Origin: Silvimonas amylolytica
GTDB taxonomy: Bacteria > Pseudomonadota > Gammaproteobacteria > Burkholderiales > Chitinibacteraceae
DNA length: 64,000 nt
Reading direction: 5' to 3'
Assembly: GCF_014645555.1 (NCBI RefSeq)
Contig: NZ_BMLY01000001.1
Coordinates: forward strand, 1,243,427 to 1,307,426
Shown here: one piece after another, positions 52,938-61,115 of the stretch
Numbering within the stretch: position 1 is the stretch's first letter
How the letters are laid out: each line of letters begins with the position of its first letter
Program-made: the position numbers and the translations under genes
Notes under the pieces: generated by a model
Database searches by the model: none
What the model saw: only the letters and a program-made list of their open reading frames with translations
Told to the model about the DNA's origin: nothing

Positions 52938-53711
52938 ATGCATGAAGATCTTCCTCTCGCCCGCCGCGACCTCATCGCCAGCCGTCTCGCTCAAGGCCAG
53001 GCCGTAGTTGCGGCTACGCTCGCGGCTGAATTCTCCGTCTCGGAAGATGCCATCCGCCGCGATTTGCGCGCATTGGCGGCTGATGGTCTTTGCCGCCGGG
53101 TTTATGGCGGTGCATTGCCGGTTTCCGCAGCCACCTCTCCAATGGCAGCCCGTATTGACGTGGCCGCTGCCCGCAAGGAGGCACTGGCAAAAGCAGCCTT
53201 GCAAACGGTGCAGTCAGGCGAGCTGCTGTTCCTGGACAGCGGCAGCACCAACCTCGCACTCGTGGATTTGTTGCCCGACGACGCGGATGTCACCGTCGCG
53301 ACCAACTCCATCGACATCGCGGCGGCTGTCGTGCGGCGGCAGGACATCAAACTCGTGTTGATTGGTGGTGGCGTTGACTTGCTGGTCGGTGGGAGCGTCG
53401 ACGCCGCCGCAGTACAGGCGCTTCTGCAGCTCAACATTGACCGCTGCTTCATTGGGGCCTGCTCGGTGTCCACCGGCAGCGGCGTGAGCGCATTCAATGG
53501 ATCAGATGCCGCATTCAAACGCGCAGTCCTCAAGCAAAGCCGTCATAGCCTGGTGCTGGCCACCAGCGAAAAAATGGCGATGCGTGCTCACCATCGCATC
53601 GCGGACCTCCGGGATTTCGAATACCTGGTAGTCGAGCACGATCTGCCCACCGCCGAACTTGAAGAACTGAAGCAAGGTGGCGCAGTCGTCCTGCAAGCCG
53701 CCAATCCCTGA
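52938..53711 (+). CDS. DeoR-family transcriptional regulator
   Basis: This is a sugar-phosphate-responsive type regulator of 257 residues. The N-terminal helix-turn-helix reads AATLAAEFSVSEDAIRRDLRALAADGLCRRVYGGA. The DeoRC sensor domain has the FLDSGSTNLALVDLL phosphate-binding stretch, VATNSIDIA and the Cys-containing IDRCFIGACSVSTGSGVSA. ATG 52938 is preferred over GTG 52926, which falls in the operator; no strong ribosome site is seen for either. It is followed 41 bases later by an MFS transporter gene. Confidence 0.9.
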   Translation: MHEDLPLARRDLIASRLAQGQAVVAATLAAEFSVSEDAIRRDLRALAADGLCRRVYGGALPVSAATSPMAARIDVAAARKEALAKAALQTVQSGELLFLDSGSTNLALVDLLPDDADVTVATNSIDIAAAVVRRQDIKLVLIGGGVDLLVGGSVDAAAVQALLQLNIDRCFIGACSVSTGSGVSAFNGSDAAFKRAVLKQSRHSLVLATSEKMAMRAHHRIADLRDFEYLVVEHDLPTAELEELKQGGAVVLQAANP

Positions 53712-53752
53712 AAACAAAAAGTCAGCCCGCATATCCACTGGAGTTCCATTCC

Positions 53753-54892
53753 ATGTTTTCCGCAGACACGCCAGCAACACGGCTTGCCACCCGCATCGCA
53801 TTTCTTGTCGCCGGTTTTGGCGTGGCCTGCTGGGCCCCGCTGGTCCCCTTTGCCAAGCAGCGCCTTGGCATTAATGATGGTCAGCTCGGTTTGCTACTCC
53901 TCTGTATTGGCATTGGCTCGCTGTGCTCTATGACATTTACCGGCATTCTCAGCGCCCGCATTGGGAGTCGGCGTCCGATCATGGTGGCTGGCCTGGCATT
54001 GGCCGTAATGCTGCCCTTCCTGGTCGTCACGTCGACGCCACTGACTCTGGGTATCGCCCTCTTCTTTTTTGGGGCGGCACTGGGCTCTCTGGATGTGGCC
54101 ATGAACATCCACGCGGTTGAAGTTGAGCGGGATGCCAAGCGCCCTCTGATGTCTGGCTTTCACGCGCTGTTCAGCGTGGGTGGCTTTATTGGCTCGACCT
54201 GCATGACCTTCCTGCTCTCCGTGCATGTTGATCCGCATTTGGGCACCTTGCTGTGCGCTGCAGTCATGGTCATCGCCATGTTATTCACCTGGCCGCGCTT
54301 GCTCAAACAGCACACCTCTGGCGGAGAAGGCCCTCTGTTTGTCATGCCCCACGGCATTGTCTTGCTGCTGGCCGTACTGGCTGCCGTGACCTTCCTTGCC
54401 GAAGGCGCTTTGCTGGACTGGGGTGCATTGCTTGTCACCGACAAGGGCCTGCTGCCGGCAGCGCAAGGGGGTCTGGCCTATATGCTGTTCTCCATCGCCA
54501 TGACGGTGGGCCGCCTGACTGGTGACGCCGTGACTGCCCGCATTGGTGATCGCACCACGATGTTCTGGGGTGGCATTGTCGCCGTTGCCGGCTTCGTGAC
54601 CGTACTCACTGTGCCGGTTGGCGTCGTCGCCCTTGGCGGTTTCATCCTGATCGGTCTGGGTGCATCCAACGTCGTGCCGGTTCTGTTTCGTCAGGCGGGT
54701 ATCCAGAAAGTCATGCCCTCCGGCCTCGCCGTGGCAGCGATTACCACCACCGGTTATGCAGGTGTTCTGCTTGGGCCTGCCCTGATCGGCTTTGCCGCCA
54801 AGCATGTCGGTCTTGGGTCTGCCTTCTGGATGCTGGTTGCATTGATGTGCCTGGTGCCGATTTGCGCCGGCATCGTCACCCGTAAGGAGTAA
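53753..54892 (+). CDS. YbjJ-like MFS transporter
   Basis: This is a twelve-helix MFS protein of 379 residues of the YbjJ/fucose-permease-like group. Features are GVACWAPLVPFAKQRLGINDGQLGLLLL at the N-terminus, the loop GILSARIGSRRPI, and GSLDVAMNIHAVEVERDAKRPLMSGFHALFSVGGFIG in helices 4-5, the group hallmark. It is probably controlled by the DeoR-type regulator and exports or imports a sugar-like compound. The VOC gene starts 6 bases after its stop. In E. coli ybjJ sits next to a HAD phosphatase gene, of which only a remnant survives here (55403). Confidence 0.88.
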   Translation: MFSADTPATRLATRIAFLVAGFGVACWAPLVPFAKQRLGINDGQLGLLLLCIGIGSLCSMTFTGILSARIGSRRPIMVAGLALAVMLPFLVVTSTPLTLGIALFFFGAALGSLDVAMNIHAVEVERDAKRPLMSGFHALFSVGGFIGSTCMTFLLSVHVDPHLGTLLCAAVMVIAMLFTWPRLLKQHTSGGEGPLFVMPHGIVLLLAVLAAVTFLAEGALLDWGALLVTDKGLLPAAQGGLAYMLFSIAMTVGRLTGDAVTARIGDRTTMFWGGIVAVAGFVTVLTVPVGVVALGGFILIGLGASNVVPVLFRQAGIQKVMPSGLAVAAITTTGYAGVLLGPALIGFAAKHVGLGSAFWMLVALMCLVPICAGIVTRKE

Positions 54893-54898
54893 AACCCC

Positions 54899-55282
54899 AT
54901 GAACCTGGCCCATGTTGCCTTGTGGACTCGTGACCTCGATAGCGCAGCTGCATTCTGGGAAAGCTATTTCAATGCGACTGTGGGCGCGCCTTATTACAGC
55001 GCTCGCCGCCTTGGCTTTGTCTCGCGGTTCGTTAGCCTGCCTGGCTGCGCCAGCAAGATCGAGCTTATGACCGGCCCGTGGATCACCGAGTCAGAGGCTG
55101 GGGATAGTGTGGGGTGGGACCACATCGCCATTTCACTCGGCAGCAAGGATGAAGTTGATCGGCTCGCCCGAATTTGCAAAGAGGACGGGCTGCTTGAATC
55201 CGGCCCGCGCATGACCGGCGATGGCTATTACGAGGCGGTGATCAGGACGACCGACGGCACCGCGATTGAAGTGACTTCCTGA
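54899..55282 (+). CDS. VOC-superfamily protein (glyoxalase/dioxygenase fold)
   Basis: This is a vicinal oxygen chelate protein of 127 residues with two beta-alpha-beta units. LAHVALWTRDLDSAAAFWESYF carries the first candidate metal His (H5), DHIAISLGS the second, and the final strand TTDGTAIEVTS carries a Glu ligand. It is thus a likely metal-binding isomerase or dioxygenase-like enzyme. AAGGAG lies in the tail of the MFS gene. It is the last gene of the DeoR-type unit, with a terminator after it. Confidence 0.88.
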   Translation: MNLAHVALWTRDLDSAAAFWESYFNATVGAPYYSARRLGFVSRFVSLPGCASKIELMTGPWITESEAGDSVGWDHIAISLGSKDEVDRLARICKEDGLLESGPRMTGDGYYEAVIRTTDGTAIEVTS

Positions 55283-55355
55283 GGTTTCTGGTACGGACAG
55301 GCGCATTCGCTTCCTGTTCGTCAGGGCTCTCCCAAGGCTGAAAACCTTGCCCTTT

Positions 55356-55392
55356 GGGTTGGTCTGAAAACAAGGACCAGCCCGTTTTTTTT
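55356..55392 (+). terminator. Terminator after the VOC gene
   Basis: GGGTTGGTC, a 10-base loop, and GACCAGCCC (one G-T pair) are followed by G and T8. Confidence 0.85.
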
Positions 55393-55402
55393 GATGATCG
55401 GC

Positions 55403-55495
55403 ATGACAATCAAAGCAGTGGTTTTCGACTTGGGCGGCGTTTGGCTGGCGGTTGTCCACCCCATTTGGGACTCAAGCCTTCGGTGCACCTGTTGA
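55403..55495 (+). pseudogene. Remnant of a HAD-family hydrolase gene start
   Basis: ATG 55403 begins MTIKAVVFDLGGVWL, the unmistakable N-terminus and motif I of a HAD hydrolase, then the similarity stops and the frame closes at 55495 inside the end of the LacI gene. Only about 15 recognisable codons remain, so the rest was lost, probably when the LacI-ABC-GH42 locus was joined here. Confidence 0.55.
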
Positions 55496-56488
55496 ATGTC
55501 GCTCAACCAGCCTGAGTTTTTCGATCACCTTCATGGGTGGCTGAGCGGGTTTGTTCCTGGTCAATTCCAGCAGCATCTCAATGGCCTCAAAGGCCATTTC
55601 AGTGGTTGGAATGGCTACTGTAGTCAGCCCTGGGCGAGACTGACTCGCCATATGGATATTGGTCACGCTGACTACTGAAATATCTTCCGGTACCCGCAAT
55701 CCCATCTCTGCCGCAGCATCAAGGACGCCAATTGCCGGCAGGTCGTTGGATACGAACAGCGCGGTCATTCCCTTGTTGGTCGTTAACAGTTCAAACGCAG
55801 TTCGATACCCGTCTTCATAGGTATCCTCGCAGAATCGGATCTGTTTTGTTTTGACCGGCAGGTTCGCTTCTTCCAGTGCATCCCGGTAACCGGCGTAGCG
55901 TCCGGCGTGAATCCCTTCCGCAGGGCTCGCAATCAACGCGCCAATGTGCTGGTGGCCCAGATCAATCAGGTGTTGTGTTGCCATCTTGCCCGCCTTGGTG
56001 GAATCGAAAGCAATGCAAGGGATGCCGGGGTGCTGTGCCGGGTCTTCCCAGATACTGATGACGACCGGGACTCCGCGCTTTTCGATGGACTTGAACTGTT
56101 CAAGATTAAGGTTGCCCTTGTTTGCTACCAGCACCCCATCCGACAAGGAGCCCGCGACCTCATTCAGAAACTGGCGACCACCGTCTTCTTCATAGTCAGT
56201 GTTGCAGATCAACAAGAAACGGTTCTCGCTCCTGGCGGCCAGGTGTGCCTGCAAAGTGAATTCCGGGTAGAACGGATTGGTCAGGCAACCGAGCATCAGG
56301 GCCAGCGTCGGTGACTTGCGTTCTACCAGTGCGCGCGCATTCAGGTTGGGGTGATAGTTGGTGGCAGCCACTGCCGCCAGCACACGATCTCGCGTGGCGT
56401 CACCCACTCGGCCGCGACCGCGCAAGACATTGGTTACTGTTGTGGGCGTTACGCCGGCATGTGCGGCGACTTCTTTAATGGTTGCCAT
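55472..56488 (-). CDS. LacI-family transcriptional regulator
   Basis: This is a sugar-responsive repressor of 338 residues. The LacI helix-turn-helix (TIKEVAAHAGVTPTTVTNVLRGRGRVGDATRDRV, residues 3-36) with hinge NARALVERKS is followed by a periplasmic-binding-like sensor (PTLALMLGCLTNPFYPEF, ALFVSNDLPAIGVLDAA, VSVTNIHMASQSRPGLTTVAIP). It is divergent from the ABC transporter/GH42 operon and probably represses it through the two TTTAACGxTAAA sites in between. Confidence 0.93.
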   Translation of the reverse strand: MATIKEVAAHAGVTPTTVTNVLRGRGRVGDATRDRVLAAVAATNYHPNLNARALVERKSPTLALMLGCLTNPFYPEFTLQAHLAARSENRFLLICNTDYEEDGGRQFLNEVAGSLSDGVLVANKGNLNLEQFKSIEKRGVPVVISIWEDPAQHPGIPCIAFDSTKAGKMATQHLIDLGHQHIGALIASPAEGIHAGRYAGYRDALEEANLPVKTKQIRFCEDTYEDGYRTAFELLTTNKGMTALFVSNDLPAIGVLDAAAEMGLRVPEDISVVSVTNIHMASQSRPGLTTVAIPTTEMAFEAIEMLLELTRNKPAQPPMKVIEKLRLVERHSTGAPKA

Positions 56489-56643
56489 GGCTCTTGATGG
56501 TCAATGTGTCTCGCCGATGGGCACTCTCAATCGAATTTTCCATGTAGTCAGTGACCGAGTGCTAACAAAACTGGAACGTTATTTCGACTTGGGGCACGCA
56601 CGCAACGGCTGGATTTTGGATTTTAATTTCTTGTTGCACTTGA

Positions 56644-56655
56644 TTTAACGCTAAA
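56644..56655. promoter_or_regulatory. LacI-type operator 1
   Basis: TTTAACGCTAAA is a near-perfect palindrome centred on CG, the form bound by LacI-family proteins. It is embedded in TGATTTAACG, shared with operator 2, and lies 156 bases from the LacI start. Confidence 0.65.
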
Positions 56656-56789
56656 TTAAAGTCTACCAGAACGTAGTGAGAAAACACGAACTACAGTTTT
56701 TGTCCATAAAGATCGTGGATTGCTCTATGGCCGGGTGTAGCACCCTGGTAGCAAAGTGCCGTCCGGTTCTTATTTTTTTGCAGTGATGA

Positions 56790-56801
56790 TTTAACGATAA
56801 A
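56790..56801. promoter_or_regulatory. LacI-type operator 2
   Basis: TTTAACGATAAA lies 17 bases before the GTG of the ABC ATPase gene and exactly 146 bases (about 14 helical turns) from operator 1. Binding here would block transcription or initiation, and the pair could support looping. Confidence 0.65.
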
Positions 56802-56818
56802 CCAGGAAGGACGGCGCT

Positions 56819-57955
56819 GTGGCTTCAATCATTTTGCGAGCGGTTTCGAAATCCTACGGCGACAACAAGCCGACACTCCGCGACGTAGATCTGCATATCG
56901 GGGATAACGAATTCTGCGTGTTCCTCGGCCCGTCAGGGTGTGGAAAATCGACCCTGTTGCGGATCATTGCAGGACTGGATGATCCAACGACCGGCGACAT
57001 TCTGATTGATGGTGCAAGGGTCAATGAATTGCCCCCGGCACAGCGCAGTGTGGCCATGGTGTTCCAGAGCTATGCGCTGTTTCCGCACATGACCGTCGCC
57101 CAGAATATTGGCTTCGGCCTGAAGCTGGCCAAAACACCACCTGCAGAGGTGGAGCGCAAAGTGCAGGAAGCTGCAGCGGCCCTGCAATTGGAACATCTGC
57201 TGGCCCGCAAGCCACGTGAATTGTCCGGTGGCCAGCGTCAGCGCGTTGCCATTGGGCGAGCGATCGTTCGCCGCCCCGGGGTGTTCCTGTTTGACGAGCC
57301 ACTGTCTAACCTGGATGCGACGTTGCGCGGGAAAACCCGCCTCGAAATCGCCCGCCTGCACGCCAGCTTCGACAAGTCCTCCACGGTGTATGTCACGCAT
57401 GACCAGATCGAGGCCATGACGCTGGCAGACAAAATTGTCTTGCTGCACGCCGGCAAAGCCGTTGATGAGCACGGCAGCATTGCCCAGGTCGGCTCGCCAC
57501 TGGACCTGTATCACCGCCCCAAGAACCGCTTTGTAGCCGGCTTTATTGGTACACCCCAGATGAATTTCATTGAGGGGACGGTCTCCGACATTGCTTTTGA
57601 TGGTGTAACGGTAAAGCTGAACAGCTCTAACGACTTCATCAAATCCAGCACAGGAGGTTCGTCCCTCGCGGTTGGCCAACCCGTCACCCTCGGCATACGC
57701 CCGGAGCATCTGGTAGTCCGTGAAGCCGGATCCACTCTCGCTGCAGGCGAGTCCGCCATGAGCCGGACTGTACAAATGGTCGAACACCTCGGCGAGCAAA
57801 CCTACCTGCATCTGCAGGATCCAGCCGGCGGCGCGTTGATGGCCAAAGTCCATGGCGATAGCACCAGTCGCCCCAATGACATCATTCAGGTGGTCGCACC
57901 AGCTACGTGCTGCCACCTCTTTACCGCAGATGGTCTTGCGGTCCCGTTCCTGTAA
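56819..57955 (+). CDS. Carbohydrate ABC transporter ATP-binding protein (UgpC/MalK type)
   Basis: This is the ATPase of a sugar importer, 378 residues. It has Walker A GPSGCGKST, Q-loop MVFQSYALFPHM, signature LSGGQRQRVAIGRAI, Walker B FLFDEPLSNLD and switch His in YVTHDQIEAM, then a C-terminal OB-type (TOBE) domain with LGIRPEHL. It starts at GTG 56819 after GGAAGGA. It is the first gene of the operon ATPase, binding protein, two permeases, GH42. Confidence 0.95.
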   Translation: MASIILRAVSKSYGDNKPTLRDVDLHIGDNEFCVFLGPSGCGKSTLLRIIAGLDDPTTGDILIDGARVNELPPAQRSVAMVFQSYALFPHMTVAQNIGFGLKLAKTPPAEVERKVQEAAAALQLEHLLARKPRELSGGQRQRVAIGRAIVRRPGVFLFDEPLSNLDATLRGKTRLEIARLHASFDKSSTVYVTHDQIEAMTLADKIVLLHAGKAVDEHGSIAQVGSPLDLYHRPKNRFVAGFIGTPQMNFIEGTVSDIAFDGVTVKLNSSNDFIKSSTGGSSLAVGQPVTLGIRPEHLVVREAGSTLAAGESAMSRTVQMVEHLGEQTYLHLQDPAGGALMAKVHGDSTSRPNDIIQVVAPATCCHLFTADGLAVPFL

Positions 57956-57980
57956 GTCGTTCTGGAGAGAGGAGTCAAAA

Positions 57981-59213
57981 ATGAAAAAAGTTGTACGGTA
58001 CTCTGCGTTGTGCGCGGCTCTGGCTTTTTCGGCACTCGCTCACGCTGGCGAAATCACAGTCAACATTGCTTTCAAGGGCGCGGGTTCCCGCGCTGTCTGG
58101 GAATCCATCATCAGTGACTTTGAAAAAGCCAACCCGGATGTGAAGGTCAAACCCGCCTTCATTGAAGAAGAAACCTACAAGGTCCAGTTGCCGGCGTGGT
58201 TGACGACGGTATCGCCCGATATCGTGAAATGGCACGAAGGCGAGCGCATGGCTTATTACGCCGAACGCGGTCTCCTGGAAGACATCTCGGCCGAATGGCC
58301 CAAGAACGGATGGGACAAGCAGTTTGCTTCGCTCAAACAAGCTTCCTCCTACAAAGGCAAGCAGTACGCCGTGCCCACTGATTATTTTGCGTGGGGCATG
58401 TACTACCGCAAAGACCTGTTCCAGAAAGCCGGGATCACCAGCGAACCGAAAACCTGGGAAGAATTCCTGGCTGCCTGCAAAAAGTTGAAGGCCGCGGGGA
58501 TCGCCCCGATTGCCGTGGGGGGCCGCGACTCCTGGACCCTGGCCGCCTGGTTTGACTACCTCGACTTCCGCATCAATGGCTATGACAACCACATGAAGTT
58601 GATGAACGGGGAAATGGCCTATACGGACCCGAAGGTGAAGAAAGTCTATGCCGCGTGGAAAACGCTGATCGACAACAAATACTTCATCGACAACCCCACC
58701 TCCTACACGCTCGATTCGGTTCAGCCGCTGTTCAACCAGGGCCAGGCGGCAATGACGCTGATGGGTACTTTCCTCTCGCCGGTTATTCCGCCGCAAGTCA
58801 AGGCACAGACCGGGTTCTTCCAGTTCCCGGTCATCAACGCGGCAGTGCCGGTGGCTGAAGATGGCTCCGCCGAGTGCCTGAACATTCCGGCCAAGGCCAA
58901 GAACAAGCCCGACGCCAAGCGCTTCCTGGCCTTCATTGGCAAGCCTGAAATCAGTGCCCGTATTGCCAGTGCGCTGGGTACGTTGCCGGCCAACAACCAG
59001 TCACAAATGCCGGAGGATCCCATTGCTCGCAAGGGTTTCCAGATCTTGTCCGGTACGACTGGGGGGATCGCCCAGTTCTACGACCGCGACATGACCAAGG
59101 AAATGGCCGACGAAGGCATGAAAGGCATGCAGCGTTTCGTGACGGATCCGTCGAAGCTTGACGAGATCCTGGCGCAACTCGAACAGACGCGTCAGCGTGT
59201 TTACAAGAAGTAA
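57981..59213 (+). CDS. Extracellular sugar-binding protein of the ABC importer
   Basis: This is a periplasmic family 1 solute-binding protein of 410 residues with a signal peptide ending AHA. The mature chain has the oligosaccharide-binder pattern WESIISDFEKANPDVKV, VSPDIVKWHEGERMAYYAERGLLEDIS, AVPTDYFAWGMYYRKDLFQKAGI and AAMTLMGTFLSP. GAGGAG precedes ATG 57981; the long open frame back into the ATPase gene is not used. With the GH42 enzyme, a galactoside or galacto-oligosaccharide is the likely ligand. Confidence 0.95.
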   Translation: MKKVVRYSALCAALAFSALAHAGEITVNIAFKGAGSRAVWESIISDFEKANPDVKVKPAFIEEETYKVQLPAWLTTVSPDIVKWHEGERMAYYAERGLLEDISAEWPKNGWDKQFASLKQASSYKGKQYAVPTDYFAWGMYYRKDLFQKAGITSEPKTWEEFLAACKKLKAAGIAPIAVGGRDSWTLAAWFDYLDFRINGYDNHMKLMNGEMAYTDPKVKKVYAAWKTLIDNKYFIDNPTSYTLDSVQPLFNQGQAAMTLMGTFLSPVIPPQVKAQTGFFQFPVINAAVPVAEDGSAECLNIPAKAKNKPDAKRFLAFIGKPEISARIASALGTLPANNQSQMPEDPIARKGFQILSGTTGGIAQFYDRDMTKEMADEGMKGMQRFVTDPSKLDEILAQLEQTRQRVYKK

Positions 59214-59307
59214 GAACCATACCGGGCTGCCCGCCAGCCCGGTGCTTCTGACGGGATTCCCGCTTGCTGCTGCCACGGCGAGCGGGTCTCACAGACGGAT
59301 TTCAATC

Positions 59308-60183
59308 ATGTCCAGAAACAAGGTCCACGCGCCACTGGCGCAACGACGCAAACGCACCGCATTGCTGTTCCTGCTGCCTGCGATGGTGATATTTGCGGTG
59401 TATGTGATTTACCCGATTTTGAGCAGCTTCTGCCTCAGCTTTTACAACTGGGACGGCGTAACCGACAAATCCTGGGTGGGCTTCGCGAACTACAACGAGT
59501 TGTTCCATAACCCCGTGTTCTTTACGGCGTTGAAGAACAACGTGCTGTGGTTGGTGCTGTTGATGCTGGCCCCGCCCATTGGTCTCGCGTTCGCGCTTTA
59601 TCTGAATCAAAGCGTGTGGGGCATGCGGCTCGTCAAATCGCTGTTTTTTTCCCCGTTTGTGCTGTCCGGGGTGGTGATCGGCCTGATTTTCAGCTGGTTC
59701 TATGACCCTGCATTCGGTTTGCTGAAATTGATTGTGGGTCATGGCATTCCGGTGCTGGGAGACGAGCATTACGCCACGTTCGGCATCATTTTCGCCGCGC
59801 TGTGGCCCCAGGTGCCGTTCTGCATGATCCTGTATCTCACCGGCCTGACCGGCATGAATCCCGAAATCATTGAGGCCGGCCGGATGGAAGGCGCCAAGGG
59901 CTGGACGCTGCTATGGCACGTGGTGTTACCCCAGCTCAAATCGGCCACCTTCATGTCCATCACGCTGACGGTGATTGGCGCGCTGCGCAGCTTTGACCTG
60001 ATTGCGGTCATGAGCGGCGGCGGCCCCTACGACAGCTCCACTGTGCTGGCGTATTTCATGTACGACCAGTCCATCAAGTACTTCCGGTTTGGTTATTCCG
60101 CTGCCATTGCAGTGGTGCTCTTCCTGATCATGTCGGTCTTCATTACCTATCAACTGCGCCGCCTGTTGCGCTCTGAGTCCTGA
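59308..60183 (+). CDS. Sugar ABC transporter permease (MalF type)
   Basis: This is an inner-membrane permease of 291 residues with about six helices. The EAA loop that contacts the ATPase reads EIIEAGRMEGAKGWTLLWHVVLPQL. ATG 59308 is chosen because the first helix follows directly; the 94-base gap before it has no gene. It partners the MalG-type permease downstream. Confidence 0.94.
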   Translation: MSRNKVHAPLAQRRKRTALLFLLPAMVIFAVYVIYPILSSFCLSFYNWDGVTDKSWVGFANYNELFHNPVFFTALKNNVLWLVLLMLAPPIGLAFALYLNQSVWGMRLVKSLFFSPFVLSGVVIGLIFSWFYDPAFGLLKLIVGHGIPVLGDEHYATFGIIFAALWPQVPFCMILYLTGLTGMNPEIIEAGRMEGAKGWTLLWHVVLPQLKSATFMSITLTVIGALRSFDLIAVMSGGGPYDSSTVLAYFMYDQSIKYFRFGYSAAIAVVLFLIMSVFITYQLRRLLRSES

Positions 60184-60198
60184 CCGAGAGGCTTGGCT

Positions 60199-61050
60199 AT
60201 GTATCCGTTACCTATCGAAAAATGGAAGCCAGCTAACCGCTGGTTCTACAAGGCGTCTTTGCCATTGGCGTTGTTGGTGTGGCTGCTGCCGCTGCTCGCC
60301 GTGATGATGACCTCGGTCCGATCCAATGATGACCTCATGCAGGGCAACTACTGGGGCTGGCCAACAAAGATCGCAGCCTTTGAGAACTACCGTGCTGTGC
60401 TCGTCGAATCTCCGATGTTGCATTACTTCTGGAACAGCTGCCTGATCACGTTCCCGTCGGTTGTCGGTGCGATCATGTTGTCGGCGATGGCTGGCTTTGC
60501 GCTGGCGACCTATCCGTTCAAGGGTAATACCGCGATCCTCGCGACCTTTGTGGGCGGCAACTTTGTCCCCGTCCAGATCCTGATGATCCCGGTTCGCGAT
60601 CTGACCCTGCGCATGGGCCTGTTCAATACAGTCGAAGGGCTGATTCTTTTTCATGTGGCCTTCCAGACCGGGTTCTGCACGCTGTTCCTGCGCAACTTCA
60701 TCAAGGAACTGCCCTATGAGCTGGTGGAGGCTGCGCGGGTGGAAGGTGCCACCGAGTGGCAGCTTTTCTACAAGATCATCATCCCCCTGATCACTCCGGC
60801 ACTCGCGGCCCTTGCCATTCTGGTCTTCACATTTATCTGGAACGACTACTTCTGGGCGTTGTGTCTGACCCAGGGCGACGACGCCGCACCACTGACGGTG
60901 GGTGTCTCGGCCCTGAAGGGGCAATGGACGACGGCCTGGAACCTGGTATCTGCGGGCTCGCTGCTGGCCGCACTGCCTTCGGTGCTCATGTTCTTTGCCA
61001 TGCAAAGGCATTTCATTGCCGGCCTGACTTTCGGGGCGACCAAGGGCTAG
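60199..61050 (+). CDS. Sugar ABC transporter permease (MalG type)
   Basis: This is the second permease, 283 residues with six helices and the EAA loop ELVEAARVEGATEWQLFYKIIIPLITPAL. ATG 60199 has GAGAGG upstream; the in-frame TTG at 60193 is too close to it. It lies 15 bases after the first permease. Confidence 0.95.
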   Translation: MYPLPIEKWKPANRWFYKASLPLALLVWLLPLLAVMMTSVRSNDDLMQGNYWGWPTKIAAFENYRAVLVESPMLHYFWNSCLITFPSVVGAIMLSAMAGFALATYPFKGNTAILATFVGGNFVPVQILMIPVRDLTLRMGLFNTVEGLILFHVAFQTGFCTLFLRNFIKELPYELVEAARVEGATEWQLFYKIIIPLITPALAALAILVFTFIWNDYFWALCLTQGDDAAPLTVGVSALKGQWTTAWNLVSAGSLLAALPSVLMFFAMQRHFIAGLTFGATKG

Positions 61051-61115
61051 CGCACGAACTTTTCACTCGGCGTCCGTCCCGGACGCCCACTTCTCACGAA
61101 TTTCAGGAGGCTTGA

